This document shows positions 35,471-47,720 of a DNA stretch of 64,000 bases, piece by piece (the first letter of the stretch is position 1; each line of letters opens with the position of its first letter). This stretch comes from Daucus carota subsp. sativus (lineage: Eukaryota; Streptophyta; Magnoliopsida; Apiales; Apiaceae), in the NCBI RefSeq assembly GCF_001625215.2, contig NC_030386.2, forward strand, positions 18,880,545-18,944,544, in the 5' to 3' direction. The notes beneath the pieces were generated by a model, which was not told where the DNA came from, ran no database searches, and saw nothing but the letters and a program-made list of their open reading frames with translations. The position numbers and the translations under genes were made by a program.

Positions 35471-36799
35471 TAATAGAGAGAAAAGAACGAGGAATAAATA
35501 TGATTACAAGAGAGAAAGAGAAAAAGAACATGTTAGAATCTTGATTAATGAATTAAATATCTTGATTAATGAAAAAATGATAAAAAAGGATAAACTGATA
35601 TTAAGATCTTCTTCGGAGTGTACTTTATATCAAATCCGAAGTAGAAAGCAAATTGAATTAGGATTGCAGATTGCTCAGTATTTTGGAATTTAGGAAATTA
35701 AATTTGAATTTTATGTATTAAAATATCAAAATATTTAAATATGATTTTGTATTATATTAAAAATCTAATATTTGATATTTTTTAAATCTGTTTGTAATTA
35801 TTTAGGATATTGAAAATCAATAAGAGTAGTATTTGTATCAAAAAAGGTCAAATACTTGTGAAAATGACATGACATCATGTGATATAAGTGAGAATTAAGT
35901 TAGAAACTGACCTAAAATCAAAAATTAGTTTGGGGTATTTTTTAGTTATTTAATTTATTTGAACTTTTATTTTATAAAAATTATCAATAAGTGCTCATAA
36001 TTCGTAGATCATTTTTATTTTTATTATTATATTTTTCATAACTTATAAATATAAATTAGTTAAATTATCCAAACCAACATTTTAGACTCTTAACTTATCA
36101 CATTAATTGCAGGCTTGTTTGGATAACTTACTGGGAGCTTATATTTTTTATATGCATATTTTTATAATTTTTTAGGATATAAATATTAAAGAGATTTTTA
36201 ATATAAATTATGTGAAAAAATGAAAGTTTATTTCAGGAAAAATAGAGTTTCAAGTATTTTTTTTTCCAGAAAAATAAAGGTCATCAATTATGATTTAATT
36301 TTTGACACAAAAGATGAATATAACCTGGAGAGAAAAAAGTTGTTTTGAGAGCTGACTAATGTGCCTAGATTTTAACCGCCATTTTTTTACCTTCCGATCT
36401 TCATCTCTTTTACTCAAAGAAAAATTTATATGAGAGTATGCGACGTCATATTTTGGAGAATCATGTATGCGATGATTTATTTTACAAACAAGGTAAACCT
36501 TCATTTCCGTAGTTCTTGATTGACAAAGGAACTCGATCTTGAACAAATTTGACAAAAAGAATTTATGAACAAATTTGACAAGCCTGGTGAACATTGTTCG
36601 TGAATAGGTCCAAGATATCTTCTTTGTGTGCATTGATATCAGGTGTTATCCTGGATCACTGTCAAGCAAGTACTCAAGAAGCAAATCATTTCACTGAGAG
36701 TTGAACTCGAGAACAAACTAAATTAGAATATAGATATTGGTTAACATAGGAAGCAACCGCCAACAAGGTGTTGGTGCGGTGGTTGAGCTCTGAAACTTC
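35471..36799. other. AT-rich intergenic region
   Basis: No recognised gene. A 112-codon open minus frame at 36295-36633 has no motif and no family resemblance, so it was not called. Confidence 0.4.
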
Positions 36800-39080
36800 C
36801 TTGTGGGAGGTAAGGAGTTTGACTAGGATTTGGATTCGAGCTATCCTTCCATTCAGCGGCGGGAATTGAAATAAGCCAAGACTTCATCTAGAATAATAAT
36901 AAGAAGAAGAATTTATTGAATATCGGAGATTAGTTGCTGCTCAAATAAAGATATATATTGATTTTTAAGAATATCATGACAAAAAAAAAAGATTATTAAA
37001 TTTTTCAACTGAGACGGGACTTAAGCTTAGGTTAGCCTTCCCCGGTTCCATCCATGCATCCGTTTCCATCCTCCTTTGCAGTTGTACCTACCTATTTATT
37101 TGGAATGGCTGCGCCTCTGTGGTGGACTTCTTTCGGGTAGCGACTTCCAAATTAATCCCACAAGATAACTCAGGTTTCTAGGATTTTTACCAAGAACGTA
37201 GTCAATCTGCCAAAACCAAGCAAAGTATTCTGTTTTTTTTGTTAAAGTCTCCTTAAACGATTATTTGGAAGTATTTGAAAATAAGAAAAAAATGAAAGTC
37301 TTTATGATAATAGATAGAATGATCTCATAAACCTGAGTTTCAGCAAACTTACAGAGGACATAAGTTAAGAAATATTCGGTCCACAGTACCATCCAGGTGT
37401 ATTCACAGCATAAAGATAGTCCTAAATACTGTAGCCAAAGAAGCAGCATTAACAATATACTGAAGAGGCTGCCACCTTCTGTCATATAACTTAACCAAAC
37501 CTCCTGCCATGTTGCCCGAGAAACATTAGGCGTTAATTTGTGCTGCAGCGGAGAACACTGAATGCTGGCATATACAAGCTGGACTAAAATCTAGTATGGA
37601 CGATGAAGCACAGTCACAATACCTTTTGTTTGGTTGATACTTGCAAAGAGTGGAAGAAACGAGCTTATTAAGATGTTCATGAACAATCTTAGACTTGTCA
37701 GAAGAAGCTGAGAGCGAAAAAATTGCTGACAAATAGTTTTAGCCTTTTGCAGAAAATTCATCTAATTCTGCGGAACAAGAGGTCTGAGATTTTCTCCAGA
37801 TTAGCAGATACGCAGACATTCCTTAAATTTATCATGTGCCCGTCCATAATAACAGTTTAGTGAAAAAAGACAATATGAAAATCTCAGAGAAATCAAACAA
37901 AATAAGACGTCCTCCTTGGAAGTAGTATCTGGGGAGAATCACATGTACACTGACCTTACCCTTACTTTCAAGAGTTACAAAAACTGTTTCTGTGAAGAAA
38001 GGCTCTCGTTTCGTAAAGTCTTTGCATCATCTCAGTAAGTCAGTTACTACATGGTACATAGTGTTTACAAATTACAAACCTAACAGTCCAGGCTAGTCGT
38101 TCATATCCGTTGGAATCTGAATGAGTCAGACACACACATACATGTAACACTAACACAAAATAGCAGTATCCTCCCCTTCCGATCCTTTGTTGTACCTGCC
38201 AAGCTGATTTCTGGAGAATTTGAAAAGGGTTTTAGCTCCATGGACAAGTTTCTGGGAATAAGCCTTTTTGTCCCTGGAAACAATCGATGCTAAAGCCAGA
38301 GCAGCTGCCAACTCTGCAGCAAGTATGACAGTCAGTTTCAGGCAGGTCGTCAGCAAAGTCCTCGGGACGCATCCAACAGTTATGATCATTATGAATTGTC
38401 CCTTCAGTGGTATCCCAACTTCACACCTATTATACAAACAAAAAGAAAATAGCAGCATGAGTTCCTGTCTGAAGGACTGGTAATGAAGAACAATCAAATT
38501 ATAGTTGTGCGCGCTCACAATGAGCGACCCGGGCCCTTAACTAGTTCACCACATGCATTATAGATTCCATTACTATGGAAATATGACATAATACATCTGC
38601 GATGTAGCTAATTAAGTAGTTCACTATTTGCATGAATGATAGAAACATTGCGATGTAGCCATTATAGAGGCCATCTAAGGATTTCCCTGGAAATCCACCT
38701 AAAAGCCATAATAAGTTAAAAGTCCATGCAATTTAAGTAACACAGCCAAAACTATCACTGACAGTTCTGTGCATTGAAGAACATGAATGCTTTGCTCAAT
38801 GCAATCGTGTAATTGTATTGCTATGTAGAACGATCTAAAGGACATCATCCAGTAGAGGCAGCAAAAACTTGACAAGAAAGATAAAGGCAGCAATAAGACC
38901 AACAGCAAAAATAGTGCCAATAGTCCGAAGAATTAACTTTCTACTCACCCAACTCTGTGTTCTCTCTGTAAACAGTGGAGGTACCAGTACCACCACAGGA
39001 TCAATGTTGCCCCTGTCTGCTCCGGTGCCAGAATCAGCCGGACTCTGTAGTCCTCCATCAGATGAATTTGTGACATGCAT
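36800..39080 (-). pseudogene. KORRIGAN-like endoglucanase pseudogene (copy A)
   Basis: Pieces of the six-exon KORRIGAN structure are recognisable on the minus strand but broken. Exon 1 starts MHVTNSSDGGLQSPADSG at 39080 and keeps the TM segment, then loses frame after VKFLLPLL. Exon 2 is missing. Exon 3 (38160-38430) keeps [20 protein letters not shown] and [19 protein letters not shown] but is frameshifted and truncated. Exon 5 (37345-37500) begins GGLVKLYDRR and shifts after NAASLATVF. Exon 6 (37020-37213) begins [17 protein letters not shown] then breaks; a detached stretch near 36815-36855 resembles another exon 6 piece. The GH9 active-site segments are absent or scrambled, so no functional enzyme is expected. 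Confidence 0.85.
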
Positions 39081-39936
39081 GATCAAAGAGTTTTATGAAC
39101 ATAAACATATCCTAAAAGGCTTATGTTCAGAAACAAAAATGTATCTTAAAGACTGGTGGATGCAGTTAGATTGTTGGGAATATTGTGAGTTGGAGAAGAG
39201 TTTGATATACAGGCAACACTGTGAAGAAAGTTTGACATTGCAAAAAATATATGTAAATGCTCTTCTATAATATGGTAAAAAAGGAAGAAAAACAGGTACC
39301 TGGGTAAGAGCAGGTCCGATCCCCAGAGGGAGGGCAAGCAGAGCGACCACCCTGACTGCATTGAGGTTTCATGTAGAAACTAAAGATATCATTAAGTTTA
39401 TCTAGTTACTCATGCGTCTGTGCATCTATGTGTTTGACATATTCGGGTGATCCACTTCTCAAGATTCAAAAACTTGAAAGTTGATTTATAGGTTTTTTTC
39501 CCTTGATTAGAATTTATGTATATGCATATTCACCTAGATCTGTGTTCGCATTATGTTATATTTATTTAGAAGGAAATAAATTCTGAAGGCCTAAAATTCA
39601 CCTAGGCCCTCGTATGATATGGAACAGGTTCGGTGTAAGTTTAATCATGTTTGTTCAGACATCAGAGTGTGAGTAGTACAGAATGTAACATTACATAGTT
39701 GTTGTTCTCCTGCTTGTGATTTGTATAGCGGGTGAAATCTTGTCTCTTGATCTGGCAGTATCAACCTTGTTTCGTGTGTGGAGGTTGATTTGGCGGTATT
39801 AACCTCGTTTCTTCTTTTTACATCAATAATTTTCATGTATCACTACTATTCATAAACTTAAAAAGGCCAATCAAGTCAACAATGAGTCGAGCATTAATTG
39901 AAAGAATAAATGATTAAGTTAATTATTACAGAAGTT

Positions 39937-42900
39937 TCAACGTTTCCAAGCAGCTGGTGGTGGTGGTGCGAGGGGAAACAAGGGTGGAATTGCAGAGAAC
40001 ATGGTTTTTATGTCAAATAGCTTACTGTTACTGCCCGGCAAAGCCACAAGGGCTGCGACTAAACCAGCATTACCTGCAATAGTTGCCTCTGTCTGATTGT
40101 AATTCAAACGCGTGTCACGGAAACCATCATCCCAGTCGGGCCCCCCAACCATAGCCCCGACAATAGTATTAGGATTTGGATCCGAGCTATCCCTCCATTT
40201 CCATCCTCCTCTGCAGCTGTATTTCACCTTGTTGTTAGGAATGGACGCACCTCTGTGGTGGACTTGTTTCGGGTAGTGACTTCCGAATCCCACAAGATAA
40301 CTCATGTTTCTTGGATTTCTACCAAGAACATAGTCAATCTGCCAAAACCAAGAAAAGGACTCAGCTATCTGTTATGATTTCCTAAGACAGCTATGTGGAA
40401 GTATTTTGTAAAGAGAAAAGAAAAGAAGAAATGCAGGTCTTATTGTTATGGACAGTAACTCTCACATACCTGAGTCTTGGCAAACGTACGCAGAAGACTA
40501 GTTGGGTAGAAATTTGGTCCACAGTACCATCCAGGTGTATCCGCAGCATCAAGATAGTCGCTAAATAGTGTAGCCAAGAAAGCAGCATTGACAACGAATT
40601 GAAGAGGCTGCGGTTTTCCATTATTTAACTGAATCAAGCCTCCTGCAAGGTCGCCCAAAGAATATTGAGTGCCTTTAATGTTGCAGAGGGGGGAACAGTA
40701 AACTAGTATGGATTATGAAGCAAAGTGACCATACCTTGTGTTCTGTTGAAGCGCTTTAAGGATGGAAGCAACGAGCACATGTACATGCAGGTTTGATTGT
40801 GAAATGTCTTTAGACCTTCTTCAAAGGAATACCCAGGGGACAAGAACAATCTCAGACGTGTTAAAAGAAGCTGCCAGAAAAGAAAAAAAATGCATGACTT
40901 GCATAATATTATCAGTAAAAGATTGATAACAATTCTGCAGATGAGAGATCTAAAATCTGCAAAACCGACATGTCTGAGATATATGCAGATATGTACTGAC
41001 ACTTTAGCCATTGTGCATTATTAGAACTTTGGAGAGAAAAAATAATTTAAAGATTTTATACGGATCACCCAATTATCTCCCCAGGAATACAAAGGTGCAT
41101 AGCATCTAGAAATCTAAATTTCTATGCAGGTAGTCACATAAATCTGCTGGAATCTGAGTGACACAATGTCAGATAAGACGCGAGGTACAAAACATGTATA
41201 TTTCATAACAGTGTAGTGAGGAACATATGTTCTTGCTCCTTAAACTTAAATCTACAGCTTAGATGTATATAAGAAACCTAACAAGCTTTATAAAGAATGT
41301 AGAGAAATATGATGCATTTTGAAATTAACAAACAACTAAAAAAATTTCCTTCTGCTTCTTAAGATGTAAATGCCTGTACAGGGTAAGAAGTTCTATAAAT
41401 TAAACGTACAACTTAGGAACCTAACATGAAATATCAATTACAGAGCAAAAACATCGCATGATGAAATTGCCAATCATGATCTTGGGCTTCTATCAAGGCA
41501 CAAATCCATAATAGTATGATATTGCACGATGTTTTGCCTCAAGCAAGCCATAACTCCACGATAATATGATATTGGCCTTATAATAATAGATGGGACAACT
41601 CTTAGCATATGCAGCCAGAGGAAGTTTAAAAGCAAGTACAAGACTGTAATACAACTTACTTGAGCTCCCGCAAGCTTGTTATCCCAACTAAGTTCGCCAT
41701 AATCATGGCCTCCCCCAAAAGCACCAGCTTGTGAGGCCATTTTGATTGCAAGGGAGAGGTAAAAATTATTCCCAGTAGCACAATACATCCACGCTCCTCC
41801 CCAGGCAAACTCATCCCAGTAACTAGTTGAGTTATAAAAATTTGCAGCCTCCGTTCCTATGCTATACATGCCATGCTGATCCCTAGCAAATTTAAAGAGG
41901 GTTTTCGCTCCATGGACAAGTTTCTTGGAGTACGTCTTGTTGTCCTTGAAAACAATAGACGCTGAAGCCAGAGCAGCTGCCATCTCTGCTGCAAGGTCTG
42001 AGCAACTATGACATTCAGTTACAGGTCGATGGTAATCAATGTCCTCAGGGCGCATCCAACAATAATGGTCATTACGAATATGTCCTTCACTGGTGTCTCC
42101 AACTCCCACCTGTTATACATATTAATAATAAATGCTGAATAAATATACTAACTACTAAAGAACTTCTTCTTTTTTGTGTGTTGGACTGCCATGGAAGGCA
42201 AATTTTTTGCTAAGGAAGGCGATTTTAGATGTGAACAACTAAAATTTTTGCAAGTGTGAATATCTGGTAAGTAAAAAATTCCTAGGTATCTATCTGAGTG
42301 AAACAACCAGAAAGATGGAGAAAATTTACCTGCATCACAACGCGATCTATGGTGTCAGCAGAAGAATTAAAAGTTTTTAGAAGATAATCAGTTCCCCACT
42401 TAATGATGTCTTTAATATGGTTAAGCTCCCCTGCAGCTTCATATTTGGCACTGTACTCGATCACACTCCAACTCAACATGGTCATGGCAAAAGATTGTGG
42501 AAAATTGAATTTGATTGCATCACCAGAATCATAATAACCCCCAACCAAATTGTTGCCTTTGAATGAAGGATCATCTATCCCGTCGTTCAAACCAGAGTCT
42601 TCTCTCCAAGCAACATTATTGTCCTCCGGAAGTTTTCCAGCTGCAAACATCCCACATAAAGCAGTGTTCTTATTCTATTTTGTATAGCCCTCTTTCTCTT
42701 CACGATTAAGTTAGAGTTCAATGTTTATCAAAGCAAATCGCGTGTTGAGTATTTCTTAATATTGACTCTATAACTTATTAAATTTAAATTTGGTAGCATT
42801 TCCTCTGTCCCATTATAACAGTACCTCGACTTGTAGATTATTTGGTTATGCCTATGATTAGCCGTGGACTAATTAAGCAAATCCGCCTAAAAGTCATAAT

Positions 42901-43244
42901 AATTGAAACATCAATGCAATTCAAGAACACAACAAAAACTTAAATGACTTACATTTCTGTGCATTGAAGAACAAGAGTGCTTTGCTCAAAGCAATCGTGT
43001 AATTGTATTCCAATGTAGATGTAGAACGATCAAAAGGACGTGTATCATTATCCAGCACTGGAGGACGATGATGCTGATGTGGCAAAAACTTGACAAGAAG
43101 AATGATGAAGGCAGCAATAAGACCAAGAGCAATGATAGTGCCAATAGTCCAAATAATGAACTTTCTACTCACCCAACTCTGTGTTCCGGGACCAGAATCA
43201 GCCGGAATCTGTGGAACTCCATCACATGCATTTGTTACATGCAT
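39937..43244 (-). CDS. KORRIGAN-like membrane-anchored endo-1,4-beta-glucanase (GH9), copy B
   Basis: Exons 42953-43244, 42330-42640, 41660-42109, 40735-40870, 40470-40642 and 39937-40338 join to 587 residues, type II membrane protein. The cytosolic tail ([18 protein letters not shown]) is short and lacks the LL and YVDLG sorting motifs of copy D; the TM is [20 protein letters not shown]. The GH9 domain keeps both Asp of the catalytic motif but as DSGD rather than DAGD ([16 protein letters not shown]), the signature His ([11 protein letters not shown]) and the acid Glu region ([13 protein letters not shown], normally [12 protein letters not shown]). ATG 43244 is the first ATG in frame. KORRIGAN enzymes act with cellulose synthase at Golgi and plasma membrane. 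Changes at several conserved sites suggest relaxed or altered function. Confidence 0.85.
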
Positions 43245-43940
43245 GATCAAAGAGTTCTCAGATATCTGTGTGCTTGCAATTAAGACTGCAAGTTGATGGG
43301 ATATATAGACAAAAAATGTCAGACTGTTAGGAATATTGTGAGTTGGAGAAGACTTTGATATACAGGCAATAATGTAAAGAGAGTCTGACTTTGGAAAAAA
43401 TATATATGCACAGGCAAGTAAAATTTGAGATTCAATTAGTAAACGCTGGTGTTTAATTTGTTATTTTCTCGCTCATGAATGACAATTTGTGCAGGCAAAT
43501 GAAAATTTAAGATCTAAAATATATTCTTTAACTCTACCAAGGGCAAACAAGAAAGAAAGAAGAAACACAGGTACTTGAGTAATCACATTTGTTCAGACTT
43601 TACAGTGCAAGGAGTCACCGCGGAACTAGGCGAAGGCTAAACCTGGCTGAAAACTCGGTTGAGTTGGAAAATTCCTTATAATCAGTTATGTTTTGTTCCT
43701 TGAAAATTAGCAGATTTTCTCGTTTAAGCCCTGTCTGATTCCAAGTATTCACTGGAAAGATTGTTAAATTTCCAGTCACACCGCCGGAGTGGTACATAAT
43801 GGTACAATACATACTTGTTATTTTCCTACATACAATTTTCATGTCACTACTGCCAACAAACTTAAAAGGGTAAATGCAGGCAACCATGAGTCGGGCATTA
43901 ACAAAAAGAACAAATGATTATGGTGATTATTAAGAAAGTT

Positions 43941-46900
43941 TCAGCGTTTCAAAGCAGCTGGTGGTGGTGGTGGGAGCGGAAACATAGGTGTAACTGCAGA
44001 GAACATGGTGTTCTTGTCAATCTGCGTATTTTTACCAGCTGACAAAGCCACAAGGGCTGCGACTAAACCAGCATTGCCTGCAATAGTTGGTTCTGTGTAA
44101 TTATAGTTTGTACGCTTATCATGGAAACCATCATGCCTGTCAGGGCCAGCAACCATAGCCCCAACAATAGTATTAGGATTTGGCTTTGAGCTGTCCCTCC
44201 ATTTCCATCCTCCTTTGCAACTGTATTTGACCTTGTTGTTAGGAATGGACGCACCTCTGTGGTGGACTTGTTTCGGATAGTGACTTCCAAATCCCACTAG
44301 ATAACTCATCTTTCTTGGATTTTTACCAAGAACATAGTCAATCTGCCAAAACCAAAGAAAGAACTTAAGCTATCTGTTATGATTTCCTAAGACAACTATG
44401 TGGAAGTATTTTGGAAAGAGAAGAAGACATGCAGGTCTTATTGTAATGGACAGCAACTCTAACATACCTGAGTCTTGGCAAATGTTCGCAGGACACTAAT
44501 TGGGTAGAAATTTGGTCCACAGTACCATCCAGGTGTATCCGTAGCATCAAGATAGTCGCCAAATAGTGTAGCCAAGAAAGCAGCATTGACAACGAATTGA
44601 AGAGGCTGCGGTTTTCCATTATTCAACTGAATCAAGCCTCCTGCAATGTTGCCAAAAAATATTGAGTGCCTCTAATGTTGCAGAGGGGAACAGTAGATAG
44701 CGTATGTAAGTTCAATTGAAAATTGGTATGGATGATGAAGCAAAGTCAGTATACCGTGTGTTCTGTTGAAGCGCTTAAAGGATGGAAGAAATGAGCACAT
44801 GTACATGCAGGTCTGATTGTGAAATGTCCTTAGACCTTCTTCAAAGGGATACCCAGGGGCCAAGAACAATCTCAGACGTGTTAAAAGAAGCTGCGAGAAG
44901 AAAACAAACATCAGTTGCATAAAAATAATGAGCAAAAGAATGATAATAGTTCTGCATATGAGAGAACCAAGATGTTATGCAGATATGCAGACATTAATAA
45001 ACTTTATACTGTCGACAGAAAAGACAATCTAAAAGATTTAATTAAAGTCAACAAAAAATACCAAAGGGTCTTTCTTGAAAGTAGAATCTGGGGACGATAC
45101 TTGAAAAAATAAAAAATATCATCAACTATGCAGCAATTGAAAATTTTATCAGTTGGTACTCAAACTTACTTGAGCACCTGGAAGTTTGTTATCCCAACTA
45201 AGTACACCAGAACCAGGACCTTCCCGGAAAGCACCAGCATGTGCGGCCATTTTCATATTAGTGGCAAGGGAAAGATAAGAACTATTTCCTGTAGCGTAAT
45301 ACATCCAAGCTCCTCCCCACACAAACTCATCCCAATAACTACTGGAGTCATAGAATACTGCAGCTTCTGTTCCTGTGCTATACTTGCCACGCTGATGCCT
45401 GGAGAACTTAAAGAGGGCTTTAGCTCCATGGACAAGTTTCCGAGAGTAAGCCTTGTTATCCTTGAAAACAATTGATGCTGCAGCTAGAGCAGCTGCCATC
45501 TCTGCAGCAAGGTCTGAGCACCTATGACATTCTGCTACAGGCTGTTCATAGTTAATGTCTTCAGGACGCATCCAACAGTAGTGATCATTAGGAATTGACC
45601 CTCCAGCGGTATCCCCACTTCCCACCTGTCATTTAGACAAAAAACCAGCAGTATGAATTCCTGACTGAAGCACTGACAATAAAGGAAGATCTAATTGTTA
45701 AGTTGTCCGAGATATTGCGAGCGAACTAGTTCACTATATGCATCATGATACCTTCTATTATTACGGATGCATGATAATTAGCGATGCTTCCAATTAGCTA
45801 GTTCACCATATGCATGATAACAATGTTCCTGTGAATGTCTGATATAAAACACTAGCGACACAGCCACTAGAAAATTTATAACTAAATTTGATTTGCGGGT
45901 AAGTAAATATTAGATGATTAGTGTGAGAATGAAAACTCATCTGCTGAGATTTTTTCTAAATATTCTTAACTCTTAAGGATCTTGTTCAGAAATTCCTCTA
46001 ACAACACGTATTTAACCATCATAGTAAATACAATTAGAAAGATTGAGAATGAAAACTCATCTGCTGAGATTTTTTCTATATATTCCTAACTCTTAAGGAT
46101 CTTGTTCAGAAATTCCTCTAACAACACGTATTTAACCATCATAGAGAATATAACTAGACGCCATGTACCTGAATGACAAGGCGATCTATGGTATCAGCAG
46201 ACGAGTTAAAAGTTTTCAGAAGATAATCAGTTCCCCATTTAATGACATCTTTGATATGGTTAAGCTCCCCAGCAGCTTCATATTTTGCACTGTACTCGAT
46301 CACACTCCAACTCAACATGGTCATTGCAAAAGATTGAGGAAAATTGAATTTGATTGCATCACCGGCATCATAATAACCACCAACCAAATCTCTGCCTATA
46401 GATGAAGGATCAGATTTTCCATCATCTAAACCAGAGTTTCCCCTCCAGGAAACATTAGTGTTTTTTGGAAGTTTTCCAGCTGCAAACATCCCACATAAAA
46501 CTTGAAATCATGCACAAAGAATTCTGTGCAGGTATATTATAATTATGCCACAAACAAGGTACGGACGTACGGTCGATCTACAAATATTAACCTAATATTC
46601 ACATAAAAATATACAGTCCAAGAACACAGTAAAGTATTAACCTAATATTCACATAAAAATATATAGTCCAAGAACACAGTAAAGTTGAGGGCACTTACAT
46701 TTCTGTGCATTGAAGAACATAAGTGCTTTGCTTAAAGCAATCGTGTATTTATTCGACTGCAGCATAGCGCGGTCCAAAGCAAGAGTGACATTATCTGGCA
46801 GCGACTGAGGACGGTGGTGATGATGTGGCAAAGTCTTAATAAGAAGAATGATAAAACCAACAATTAAACCAGCAGCTAAAACAATGCCAATTGTCCATAT

Positions 46901-47044
46901 GAAATACTTCCTGCTCGAACAACTCTGAGATTTGTCATCCAAAGGCGGAGACATCACCACCGGATCAATGTAGCTCTGATCTTTAATTGTATCAGAACCC
47001 ACCAGAATTTGTAGTTCCCCATCAGATGCAAGTCTAATTTGCAT
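43941..47044 (-). CDS. KORRIGAN-like membrane-anchored endo-1,4-beta-glucanase (GH9), copy C
   Basis: Exons 46699-47044, 46169-46479, 45170-45625, 44755-44890, 44468-44640 and 43941-44342 join in frame to 607 residues. The tail starts [18 protein letters not shown] and has no dileucine or YVDLG motif; the TM follows [20 protein letters not shown]. The juxtamembrane stalk is longer than in copy D, with an extra [18 protein letters not shown] stretch. The GH9 catalytic motif is canonical ([15 protein letters not shown]), as are [16 protein letters not shown] and [17 protein letters not shown]; it ends [12 protein letters not shown], the proline-rich KORRIGAN C-terminus. In exon 3 the usual GAFWGG reads GAFREG. 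It looks functional but differently targeted from copy D. Confidence 0.88.
45921..46160. repeat. 120-bp tandem duplication in intron 2 of copy C
   Basis: Two nearly identical units start GAGAATGAAAACTCATCTGC at 45925 and 46045 and end with AACACGTATTTAACCATCAT. Few differences mean the duplication is recent. A smaller 50-bp duplication (TATTAACCTAATATTCACAT) lies at 46585-46684 in intron 1 of the same gene. Confidence 0.9.
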
Positions 47045-47720
47045 TACTAAACACTTACAGATCCAAAAAAAAAACAGAACTCCCTATGAAATGAATGCGC
47101 GTTTATCATGGGAATATTTACTTCAATGTTAAGTTACTGGAGGAATTTCTTAACAAAAACCGCGAGAAGTCTAAAGGAAGCCCAGAGGCATGGTGATCTT
47201 AATTAATGTGTCAGTCAGTCTGGTGGAAATAAAGAATGTGCAAGTGCTACTATATTACATTGGGAGACTTTCATAAAAGCCAATAATGTGAGAAACATTG
47301 TAAGTTGCAGAATACTGTAAGGAAGAGCTGTATATTGGAATTTGACTTTCTGCAGAAAAATATTAAGGTAAATATTCATTAAAAATATAATTTCTATAAT
47401 CAAGAATGGATAGTATTTGACTAATAAGACTGATTAGAAGAGGCCTAATATAATACTTGCCCTGAAGAAACATAACTACATTCAATGTCTCACGGATGAC
47501 CTTTTCGTCTAATGGCATCTCCTTCGCTCCCTTTAAGGCATGCTGAGGGTTTGAATGTTGCTAATGATAAAATGGGTGTGTGTAGTTATAAAAAAAATAT
47601 CAATGTCTTCAGCAAATGAGTTGATATAAGAAAGATGCAACTATAACTCTATAAGGTTTTCAGACACTAATCAAAAATAAGTTTCATCCTTGAGAATCTG
47701 GTTCCAACATCAACCGCATG

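Noticed and set aside
36295..36633. 112-codon minus-strand frame upstream of the endoglucanase pseudogene
   Set aside because: No motif or family resemblance and low-complexity Lys/Phe composition.
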